This document shows positions 1 to 5,980 of a DNA stretch of 10,299 bases, in pieces (within the stretch, counting starts at the first letter, position 1; each line of letters begins with the position of its first letter). Location of the stretch: positions 1 to 10,299 of the forward strand of contig CADBRG010000042.1 of NCBI GenBank assembly GCA_902797015.1, given 5' to 3'. The notes below the pieces were generated by a model. That model was given only the letters and a program-made list of their open reading frames with translations. It searched no databases and had not been told where the DNA came from. The position numbers and the translations under genes are program-made. The stretch is from an uncultured Lachnospiraceae bacterium (GTDB lineage: Bacteria; Bacillota; Clostridia; Lachnospirales; Lachnospiraceae).

Positions 1-1258
1 ACTCGGAGTATGCGTTGCACATTTCCCATCCGTTGATATAAAGCTCAAAGCGCTCTACCTTGGTCGGGTCATCCGGTTTCTTTTTGGTCAGCGGAGAAAT
101 CTCGATCGGGTGATCCATGATGAATACCGGCTGGATCAGCTTATCCTCGCAATACTCATCAAAGAACAGGTTCATGATATCACCGCGCTTATGATGCGCT
201 TCGATCTCAATGCCTCTTTCCTTAGCCAGTGCACGTGCCTCGTCATCGGTCTTGATCTCATCAAAATCAACACCTACATACTTTTTGACGGCATCGTTCA
301 TCGTCAAACGCGCAAACGGTTTGCCCAGATCGATCTCAGTACCTTTGTAGGTGATCACCGTATCGCCGCATACCTTCTTTGCCAGATGACGGAACATGCT
401 CTCTGTCAGTTCCATCATGCCATAATAATCTGTATAAGCCTGATACAGCTCCATCAGTGTGAATTCCGGATTGTGACGGGTATCAACACCCTCGTTACGG
501 AATACACGACCGATCTCATAAACACGCTCTAAGCCGCCTACGATCAGTCTCTTTAAGTAGAGTTCCAGAGAAATACGAAGCTTCACATCCTCATCGAGTG
601 CATTGTAATGCGTCTCAAACGGACGCGCCGCAGCTCCGCCTGCGTTAGAAACAAGCATCGGCGTCTCGACTTCCATGAAATCACGCTCGTCCAGGAAATT
701 CCGGATCTCTTTGATGATCTGGGAACGCTTGATAAATGTTTCGCGCACCTCTTCATTCATGATCAGATCCACATAGCGCTGACGATAGCGCAGATCCGTA
801 TCGGTCAGACCATGGAACTTCTCCGGCAGAACCTGAAGGCTCTTTGAAAGCAATGTCACCTCGACAGCATGTACGGAAATTTCGCCTGTCTTCGTCTTGA
901 ACACTTCACCGCGGATCCCGACGATATCGCCGATATCATATTTTTTGAAATCCTTATAACTGTCCTCTCCGACATTGTCTCTCGCAACATAAGCCTGAAT
1001 GTCGCCCTGCTTATCGCGGATATGGCAAAAAGAAGCCTTACCCATCACACGCTTGAGCATGATACGTCCGGCAACCGTTACTGTCTTGCCTTCCAGTGCA
1101 TCATAGTTGTCCTTGATTTCCTTACTATGATGGGTCACATTGTATTTTGTAATCTGGAACGGATCTTTTCCGGCTTCCTGAAGATTTTTTAATTTTTCCC
1201 GTCGGTTTTTTAAGATCTGGTTCAGATCCGGCTCCTGTCCGTTATTTGGCTTTGCCAT
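1..1258 (-). CDS. lysS: Lysyl-tRNA synthetase, class II (3' end cut by the window)
   Basis: Charges tRNA-Lys with lysine using ATP in the cytoplasm. 419 codons are visible; the C-terminal part, including class II motif 3, lies beyond the left edge. From the N-terminus there is a basic helical lead (about residues 10-40), an OB-fold anticodon-binding domain (about 58-140) and the start of the catalytic core: motif 1 around 186-202 (FLDERDFMEVETPML) and motif 2 around 246-275, with FRNEGVDTRHNPEFTLMELY. AGGAAARPFETHYNALD (about 206-222) and RFELYINGWEMCNAYS near the edge are typical of bacterial LysRS. The ATG at 1258 is preceded by GGAGG with a 9-11 nt spacer. It follows greA by 29 nt and probably shares its promoter. 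I saw no T-box or lysine-riboswitch signature upstream. Identity is very secure. Confidence 0.97.
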   Translation of the reverse strand, partial: MAKPNNGQEPDLNQILKNRREKLKNLQEAGKDPFQITKYNVTHHSKEIKDNYDALEGKTVTVAGRIMLKRVMGKASFCHIRDKQGDIQAYVARDNVGEDSYKDFKKYDIGDIVGIRGEVFKTKTGEISVHAVEVTLLSKSLQVLPEKFHGLTDTDLRYRQRYVDLIMNEEVRETFIKRSQIIKEIRNFLDERDFMEVETPMLVSNAGGAAARPFETHYNALDEDVKLRISLELYLKRLIVGGLERVYEIGRVFRNEGVDTRHNPEFTLMELYQAYTDYYGMMELTESMFRHLAKKVCGDTVITYKGTEIDLGKPFARLTMNDAVKKYVGVDFDEIKTDDEARALAKERGIEIEAHHKRGDIMNLFFDEYCEDKLIQPVFIMDHPIEISPLTKKKPDDPTKVERFELYINGWEMCNAYSE

Positions 1259-1287
1259 CTATTCTTTTCCTCCGCAAGTAATCTTGT

Positions 1288-1761
1288 CTAACCCTGAATG
1301 GCCAGTACTTTGTACTGGAATACGCCAGTCTGCGTCTCCACGTCTACGGTCTCTCCTACTTTTCTGCCCAACAATGCCTGTCCGACCGGAGATTCGTTGG
1401 AAATTTTACCTTTCAGACTGTTTGCTTCCGTTGAACCAACCAGCTGATACTCCAGCTCCTCATCAAATTCACAATCCAGAATCCGAACGGTACAACCGAC
1501 ACTGACTTTATCTGTGTCAATCGTATCATTGCTGACAACCTCAGCATTCTTGAGAAGCTCTTCGATCGTCTCAATTCTGGTCTCGATCTCACGCTGCTCA
1601 TCTTTCGCCGCATCATACTCTGCATTCTCAGAAAGATCTCCCTGCTCCCTTGCTTCTTTGATCTTCTGTGCAATCTCCTTACGACGAACCACTTTCAGTT
1701 CATGCAGTTCATCCTGCAGTTTCTGATGACCTTCCTGGGTCAACAGTGTCTTCTTTTCCAT
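1288..1761 (-). CDS. greA: Transcription elongation factor GreA
   Basis: Rescues backtracked RNA polymerase by entering the secondary channel and stimulating transcript cleavage. The protein is 157 aa, the usual family length. Residues 1-75 form the N-terminal coiled-coil finger, with the diagnostic tip GDLSENAEYDAAKDEQ at 41-56; Asp42 and Glu45 match the acidic tip residues that help hold the catalytic metal. Residues 80-157 are the FKBP-like C-terminal domain, with SPVGQALLGRKVGE at 124-137. The frame stays open upstream to a Met at 1809, but I chose the ATG at 1761. It has GGAGGA at about 9 nt, and MEKKTLLTQEG is the typical family N-terminus. First gene after the consensus promoter at 1863-1891, with lysS 29 nt downstream. 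The leader carries a hairpin that may attenuate the operon (see 1815-1854). Confidence 0.97.
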   Translation of the reverse strand: MEKKTLLTQEGHQKLQDELHELKVVRRKEIAQKIKEAREQGDLSENAEYDAAKDEQREIETRIETIEELLKNAEVVSNDTIDTDKVSVGCTVRILDCEFDEELEYQLVGSTEANSLKGKISNESPVGQALLGRKVGETVDVETQTGVFQYKVLAIQG

Positions 1762-1814
1762 TTCCAATTTCCTCCATAGCGGCAATTGTTCATTCAAAAG
1801 CCGAAACAATCGCC

Positions 1815-1854
1815 TAAAAAAACAAAAGAAAATGTCGATTAAAAGATATCGACA
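1815..1854 (-). promoter_or_regulatory. Hairpin plus U-tract at the 5' end of the greA-lysS leader
   Basis: Read on the minus strand, TGTCGAT (1854-1848) pairs perfectly with ATCGACA (1839-1833) across an 8-nt loop. A T-rich run follows directly (TTTTCTTTTGTTTTTTT, 1831-1815). That is the layout of a small Rho-independent terminator. The expected transcription start of the promoter at 1863-1891 is about 1855, so the hairpin would sit at the extreme 5' end of the mRNA. Inference: it either causes early termination of part of the greA transcripts or protects the 5' end. The stem is AT-rich and only 7 bp, so termination would be weak. It could also act on read-through from dusB. Confidence 0.45.
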
Positions 1855-1862
1855 CGGAGTGT

Positions 1863-1891
1863 ATTATACTCATTTCTTCTAATTATGTCAA
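1863..1891 (-). promoter_or_regulatory. Consensus sigma-A promoter for greA-lysS
   Basis: On the minus strand the -35 box is TTGACA (1891-1886) and the -10 box is TATAAT (1868-1863), with a 17-nt spacer (1885-1869). All 12 positions match the housekeeping consensus. The predicted start is near 1855, giving a leader of about 94 nt before the greA ATG at 1761. It lies in the only gap longer than 30 nt among the minus-strand genes, which supports greA-lysS being a separate transcription unit downstream of dusB. Confidence 0.85.
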
Positions 1892-1903
1892 TCTTTTTAA
1901 GTA

Positions 1904-1947
1904 TTGATGCCGCTCGACTGTCAGTCGACAGCGACTAGCGGCATTAA
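1904..1947 (-). repeat. Inverted repeat spanning the dusB stop codon (terminator-like, no U-tract)
   Basis: Outer arms ATGCCGCT (1907-1914) and AGCGGCAT (1937-1944) are perfect complements, extendable by a G-T and two A-T pairs. Inside, CTGTC (1918-1922) and GACAG (1927-1931) close a 4-nt loop. An alternative inner palindrome is TCGACTG-T-CAGTCGA. The last codons of dusB and its TGA (1923-1921) lie within the structure. No run of T follows on the minus strand (CAATACTTAAAAAG), so it does not meet the standard picture of an intrinsic terminator. It could be a weak terminator, a 3' stabilising stem, or an insulating element just upstream of the greA -35 box, 15 nt away. Confidence 0.5.
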
Positions 1948-2892
1948 AACCTTTTCCAAATCATCTTTTGTTTGTACTTCGTTGATCTTTCCTCTGATAC
2001 GAGAAGCGTTTCTAAGTCCGGCGGTATACCAAGCGGCATGCTTTCGCATCTCACGAACTCCGATATACTCTCCTTTGTTTGCGATCAGCAGATCCGCATG
2101 TCGAAGGATCATGGCAATTACTTCCTCTGCAGGCGGCTTTGGCAGATCCTCTCCTGTTTCTAACTTGTGCAGAATCTGCGCAAAGATCCAGGGATTGCCC
2201 CGCACCGCGCGTCCGATCATAAAGCCATCACATCCTGTCTCTTCTTCCATCTTTATAACATCCTCTGCACTGCCAAGATCACCGTTTCCGATCACAGGAA
2301 TCGCAACCGCTTCTTTTACCTGTCTGATGATCTCCCAGTCTGCCTTTCCGGAATAGTACTGCTGCCTCGTTCTACCGTGAACCGCAACCGCCGCGACGCC
2401 GCAATCTTCTGCGATCTTTGCGATTTCAACCGCATTCACATGTTCGTCATCAAACCCCTTCCGAATTTTTACGGTAACAGGCTTCCTGCTGGCTTTGACC
2501 AGCTTTTGAAGGATCTCACGCACCAGCTTCGGATCTTTCATCAACGCCGACCCTTCCCCGTTATTCACAACCTTTGGGACAGGACAGCCCATATTAAAAT
2601 CCAGAATATCAAACGGTCGGTCCTGGATCTGCTCAGCGATCAGCGCAATGATATCAGGATCCGACCCAAAGAGCTGGAGTGACACCGGGTGCTCAACAGG
2701 CGATATCTCCATCAGCTTTTCGGTATTCTTATTGCGGTAATAGATGGCCTTTGCGCTGACCATTTCCATACACACAAGTCCGGCCCCCTGCTCTTTGCAG
2801 AGAAGCCGGAACGAAAGGTCTGATACGCCTGCCATCGGCGCAAGGATCAGATTATTTTCTAATGTGACATTTCCAATGTTAAGCTGCTTCAC
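1921..2892 (-). CDS. dusB: tRNA-dihydrouridine synthase, DusB-like
   Basis: FMN-dependent enzyme that reduces specific uridines in tRNA to dihydrouridine using NAD(P)H. The 323 aa are a normal length. Visible family marks: LAPMAGVSD (17-25) at the start of the TIM barrel; NMGCPVPKV (100-108), where Cys103 is the expected catalytic acid; GSAL (114-117); VKIRKGFDD (141-149); HGRTRQQYYSG (172-182); IPVIGNGDL (198-206) and GFMIGRAVRGNPWIF (223-237) for flavin binding. The C-terminal helical tRNA-binding domain holds MRKHAAWYTAGL (282-293). The start is a GTG at 2892 overlapping the coaX TGA as GTGA, with AGGGG 5-6 nt upstream; no better in-frame start is evident, and coupling to coaX is likely. 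The substrate position on tRNA cannot be read from sequence alone. Confidence 0.95.
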   Translation of the reverse strand: MKQLNIGNVTLENNLILAPMAGVSDLSFRLLCKEQGAGLVCMEMVSAKAIYYRNKNTEKLMEISPVEHPVSLQLFGSDPDIIALIAEQIQDRPFDILDFNMGCPVPKVVNNGEGSALMKDPKLVREILQKLVKASRKPVTVKIRKGFDDEHVNAVEIAKIAEDCGVAAVAVHGRTRQQYYSGKADWEIIRQVKEAVAIPVIGNGDLGSAEDVIKMEEETGCDGFMIGRAVRGNPWIFAQILHKLETGEDLPKPPAEEVIAMILRHADLLIANKGEYIGVREMRKHAAWYTAGLRNASRIRGKINEVQTKDDLEKVLMPLVAVD

Positions 2893-3662
2893 TTTTTCCC
2901 CTGTTTCTCAAATACGATCCGCAGACCGTAAAGCGTCAGATGCGGATCATAAATATCGATCACATCTGTTTCATTGTTGATCAGAACACCCAGACCGCCG
3001 GTTGCGACCACTTTGATGTTTTCCAGACCGGAATCCTTTTTCATCTGATTCACGATATATTCCGTCTGTCCGATCTGACCATAGACGACACCGGCCTGCA
3101 TACTCGTGATGGTATCCTGTGCCAGGATGCTTTCCGGCTTTACGATCTCAAATTCCGGAAGCTTTGCCGTATTGCTCCACAGGGACTGTGCACTCGAGCG
3201 GATCCCCGGAGCCGTAACACCGGCGATGAATGAACCGTCCTCAGTAATCAGGTCAAATGTTGTTGCGGTTCCGTAGTCAATGACGATGACCGGTCCGCCG
3301 TAAATACCATATGCTGCTGCCGCATCCACAATACGGTCTGCACCGACACTCTGTGGATTCTTATTGCAGACACGGATTCCGGTGCGGATTCCCGCCTGTA
3401 CAATAATCGGTGTCGTATTCAGGTATTTGACACATGCGCTTGTCATGGAATGCATGATGTTCGGAACAACGGACGCAATGATCACATCTGAGATGTCTTC
3501 CATTGCCACGTTGTTGTAGTTTAAAAGATCCAGCATGATCATGGCATATTCGTCGGAGGTACGGGCTGACTTTGTCGTCATACGAAACGTAGTGACCAGT
3601 TCTTCTCCTTTAAATACACCCAGTGTAAAGTTGGTATTGCCGATATCGATCGTTAAAAGCAT
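2889..3662 (-). CDS. coaX: Type III pantothenate kinase
   Basis: Phosphorylates pantothenate with ATP, the first step of CoA synthesis. 257 aa, typical of the ASKHA-fold CoaX family. Motifs: TIDIGNTNFTLGVF (4-17), the phosphate-binding P-loop of the fold with Asp6; VGADRIVDAAAAY (106-118), where Asp109 is the expected catalytic base; VIDYGTATTFDLI (127-139); FIAGVTAPGI (145-154); and VVATGGLG (218-225), the adenosine-side motif. The ATG at 3662 has AGGAGG with a 7-nt spacer. It follows the small gene at 3692-4012 by 29 nt and overlaps the dusB GTG by 4 nt. birA lies close upstream, so a biotin-ligase gene and a CoA gene sit together, which I recall as a common Firmicute arrangement. Confidence 0.96.
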   Translation of the reverse strand: MLLTIDIGNTNFTLGVFKGEELVTTFRMTTKSARTSDEYAMIMLDLLNYNNVAMEDISDVIIASVVPNIMHSMTSACVKYLNTTPIIVQAGIRTGIRVCNKNPQSVGADRIVDAAAAYGIYGGPVIVIDYGTATTFDLITEDGSFIAGVTAPGIRSSAQSLWSNTAKLPEFEIVKPESILAQDTITSMQAGVVYGQIGQTEYIVNQMKKDSGLENIKVVATGGLGVLINNETDVIDIYDPHLTLYGLRIVFEKQGKK

Positions 3663-3691
3663 CTGTAATCCTCCTGCCTGAAAGCATTTGT

Positions 3692-4012
3692 TTACTGAAA
3701 AATCCTGTAATACATTTCCAGTCCTTCTAAGAGATCCCGTTTATCTGAACGCATCTGTTTTACCTTCAGTGCGCTTCCGATCTCATCATACAATATATCT
3801 TCTTCTGCCGCATCTGTTTCAATCTGAAGACTGCCATCATCGTCAAAATAGAGCGACAGAATGCCGCCCACATCTTCTGTAAACAGCACGCACATGATCT
3901 GCAGGTCTTCTTTTACCCCCTGCGGCAATCCGTCAAACTTTGGATTCAGATAATATTTTTTGTCATATGCACTGGCTGCACATAAAACGACTTTATCCTC
4001 ATACATATCCAT
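3692..4012 (-). CDS. Small uncharacterised protein between birA and coaX (possibly DUF6145 type)
   Basis: A 106-aa acidic, soluble protein with no signal peptide or membrane segment. It starts MDMYEDKVVLC. Notable segments are AYDKKYYLNPKFDGLPQGVK (15-34), IMCVLFTEDVGGILSLYFDDDG (39-60, reading as a beta hairpin with an acidic turn) and a C-terminal helix rich in K, R and E (about 78-103). The frame is open to a Met at 4075, but that would overlap birA by 77 nt. The ATG at 4012 overlaps it by 14 nt and has GGGG about 5 nt upstream; the ATG at 4006 is a close alternative, overlapping as ATGTATGA. It resembles a conserved small protein that I recall from Lachnospiraceae, annotated as DUF6145, but I am not certain of the family number. 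Function unknown. Its position inside a tight operon and its clean reading frame support a real gene. Confidence 0.8.
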   Translation of the reverse strand: MDMYEDKVVLCAASAYDKKYYLNPKFDGLPQGVKEDLQIMCVLFTEDVGGILSLYFDDDGSLQIETDAAEEDILYDEIGSALKVKQMRSDKRDLLEGLEMYYRIFQ

Positions 4013-4976
4013 AAACACCCCGCACCGACACTTCGCCGGAAATGATTTCTCTGGTCTGTCCGTCCTTCTCGACAATCAGCGCGCCGCTTGGAATAATTCC
4101 TCTCGCAACCGCTTCGTATTCTCCCTTGGGATCCAATACCCGGACCGTCTGTCCGCAGTTGATGAGTGCCGCATTATACGCATCCAGCAATGTACTCATA
4201 TCCCCGCTTTGCAGATATTGCTCATAAAAGCGTTCAAACGTTTTCAGGATCTCTGCAACCAGTTCTGCCCTTTGTATCTTCTGCCCGCATACCTGCCAGA
4301 TCGAAATAGCTCTGTCCCGGATCTCTTCCGGGAAGGAATCATCTGTCACATTGATCCCGACACCGATCACAACATGATTGATCCTGTCGGGTTCAGCACT
4401 CATCTCTGTCAGGATGCCGCAAACCTTTTTCCCGTCAGCCACGATATCATTCGGCCATTTGATCCTGCATTCCGCTCCGGTCAAGGTTACGATCGCCTCT
4501 CTGATTGCAAGCGCCATGACCAGTGTCAGCCCTGATGCCTGAATCGGCGCAAGCGATGGCCGTAACAAAAGCGACATCCAGATTCCGCTGCCGGCCGGAG
4601 AGCTCCACGGGCGTCCCATTCTGCCTCTGCCTGCGGTCTGTACTTCTGAAATGACAAGCAGTCCGTGCGGTGCACCGATCTCTGCCTGCCGTTTCGCCTC
4701 ATTGTTCGTAGAGTCGATCTCGTCGAACGAACAGACTTCCTGTCCTGCCCATTCCGTAGACAGCCTTTCAGAAATGGCTGCTTTTGTCAAAAGATCCGGC
4801 TCTGTTACAAGCCGGTATCCTTTGTTACGGACTGCTTCGAACACATAACCTTCCTCTTCCAGCTGACGGATCACCTTCCAGACGGCAGTTCTCGAAACAC
4901 CGAGTCCTTCTGAAAGCTCCTGACCAGAAACAAAGCCATTTCGTTCTTTCAAGATCGTCCGAATCTTATCCTTCAA
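3999..4976 (-). CDS. birA: Biotin-[acetyl-CoA-carboxylase] ligase / biotin operon repressor
   Basis: Activates biotin to biotinyl-AMP and attaches it to the carrier protein of biotin-dependent carboxylases; the DNA-binding form can repress biotin synthesis or uptake genes. The 325 aa are of the long, bifunctional type. Residues about 4-57 form a winged helix (SGQELSEGLGVSRTAVWKVI, 17-36, then YVFEAVRNKGYRL). The ligase core has DEIDSTNNEAKR (85-96), the biotinyl-AMP loop TAGRGRMGRPW (114-124), IKWPNDI (172-178), KVCGILTEM (184-192) and VVIGVGINV (202-210). A small SH3-like C-terminal domain follows (about 275-325). The start is TTG at 4976, overlapping the argF TGA as TTGA; GGAG lies about 8-9 nt upstream and the helix-turn-helix needs this N-terminus. 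No biotin genes are in the window, so any regulated targets are elsewhere. Confidence 0.95.
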   Translation of the reverse strand: MKDKIRTILKERNGFVSGQELSEGLGVSRTAVWKVIRQLEEEGYVFEAVRNKGYRLVTEPDLLTKAAISERLSTEWAGQEVCSFDEIDSTNNEAKRQAEIGAPHGLLVISEVQTAGRGRMGRPWSSPAGSGIWMSLLLRPSLAPIQASGLTLVMALAIREAIVTLTGAECRIKWPNDIVADGKKVCGILTEMSAEPDRINHVVIGVGINVTDDSFPEEIRDRAISIWQVCGQKIQRAELVAEILKTFERFYEQYLQSGDMSTLLDAYNAALINCGQTVRVLDPKGEYEAVARGIIPSGALIVEKDGQTREIISGEVSVRGVYGYV

Positions 4977-5980
4977 TCTTCACTCTCCGGTTCGCCCAGT
5001 GTTGCAAGCATGACTGCCTTGATCGTATGCATGCGGTTCTCTGCTTCGTCAAATACGATCGACTGCGGGCTCTCAAATACTTCATCTGTCACTTCCATTG
5101 CGTCCAGGCCAAATTTCTCATTGATCTTTTGTCCGATTCCGGTATTCAGGTCATGGAATGCCGGCAGACAGTGCATGAACTTCACCTGCGGACCTGCAGC
5201 GTCCATCAGCGCATGGTTTACCTGGTACGGAAGAAGGTCATGGATACGCTCTTCCCAGACTTCATCCGGTTCGCCCATGGATACCCAGACATCGGTATAA
5301 ATGATGTCTGCACCCTTTACGCCTTCCATCGCATCTTCGGTCAGCGTAATGCTGCCGCCCGTCTCTTTTGCGATCGCACGGCACTGCTCTACGAGTGCTT
5401 CGTCCGGGAAATATTTCTGACTGGTGCATGCCGTAAAGTGCATTCCCAGCTTCGCACTGACAACCATAAGGGAATTTCCCATATTGTAGCGGGCATCGCC
5501 CATGTATGCGAGCTTGATGCCCTTGATCTTTCCGCAGTGCTCTTTGATCGTTAATACATCTGCAAGCATCTGCGTCGGATGAAACTCATTGGTCAGGCCG
5601 TTCCATACCGGAACGCCTGCATACTTTGCCAGTTCCTCTACGATCTCCTGACCGTATCCGCGATACTCAATGCCGTCATACATCCGTCCGAGAACTCTCG
5701 CGGTATCGGCGATACTTTCCTTTTTGCCGATCTGTGATGCCGTCGGATCCAGGAATGTACTGTGCATACCCAGATCACTTGCTGCGACTTCAAAAGAACA
5801 GCGTGTTCTGGTACTGGTCTTTTCAAAGATCAGTGCAACATTTTTCCCGCGATGATAAGCATGCAGTGTGCCCTCTTTTTTCTTTTTCTTCAGGTCTGCC
5901 GCCAGATCGATCATATGCAGGATCTCATCCGGTGTAAAATCCAACAGTTTCAAAAAATTTCTACCCTTTAAACTACTCAT
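4973..5980 (-). CDS. argF: Ornithine carbamoyltransferase
   Basis: Forms citrulline from ornithine and carbamoyl phosphate (arginine synthesis), or runs in reverse in arginine breakdown. 335 aa, the E. coli-like length class. Carbamoyl-phosphate motif STRTRCSFEVA (56-66); HPTQMLADVLTI (134-145); YMGDARYNMGNSLM (159-172); ornithine loop DVWVSMGE (230-237); and HCLPAFHD (270-277) with the active-site Cys. A lysine run KKKKK (31-35) lies in the N-terminal helix region. The ATG at 5980 follows GAGGAGAACC and overlaps the end of the SPFH gene by 8 nt; birA overlaps its stop. No other arginine genes are nearby, and no arginine deiminase or carbamate kinase gene, so the context does not decide between an anabolic (argF) and catabolic (arcB) role; I favour anabolic. 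I found no clear ARG box. Confidence 0.95.
   Translation of the reverse strand: MSSLKGRNFLKLLDFTPDEILHMIDLAADLKKKKKEGTLHAYHRGKNVALIFEKTSTRTRCSFEVAASDLGMHSTFLDPTASQIGKKESIADTARVLGRMYDGIEYRGYGQEIVEELAKYAGVPVWNGLTNEFHPTQMLADVLTIKEHCGKIKGIKLAYMGDARYNMGNSLMVVSAKLGMHFTACTSQKYFPDEALVEQCRAIAKETGGSITLTEDAMEGVKGADIIYTDVWVSMGEPDEVWEERIHDLLPYQVNHALMDAAGPQVKFMHCLPAFHDLNTGIGQKINEKFGLDAMEVTDEVFESPQSIVFDEAENRMHTIKAVMLATLGEPESED

Noticed and set aside
1762..1809. Sixteen-codon N-terminal extension of greA
   Set aside because: It contains the GGAGGA ribosome site of the ATG at 1761 and does not resemble GreA N-termini.
1762..1860. T-box or lysine riboswitch controlling greA-lysS
   Set aside because: The leader is short, and I found neither the T-box antiterminator core nor the conserved lysine-riboswitch pieces; only a small hairpin and U-tract are present.
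2167..2682. 171-codon plus-strand open frame opposite dusB
   Set aside because: Antisense to a fully supported dusB with intact motifs; no family resemblance.
4784..5554. 256-codon open frame on the plus strand across birA and argF
   Set aside because: It is antisense to two clearly identified genes, has no recognisable domain, and its composition (rich in Cys, His, Arg) is typical of a reverse-frame shadow.
5878..5895. A-rich lysine run in argF (AAGAAAAAGAAAAAAGAG on the coding strand) as a programmed frameshift site
   Set aside because: The frame is intact through the run and the product is full length. No stimulatory structure or useful alternative frame was seen.
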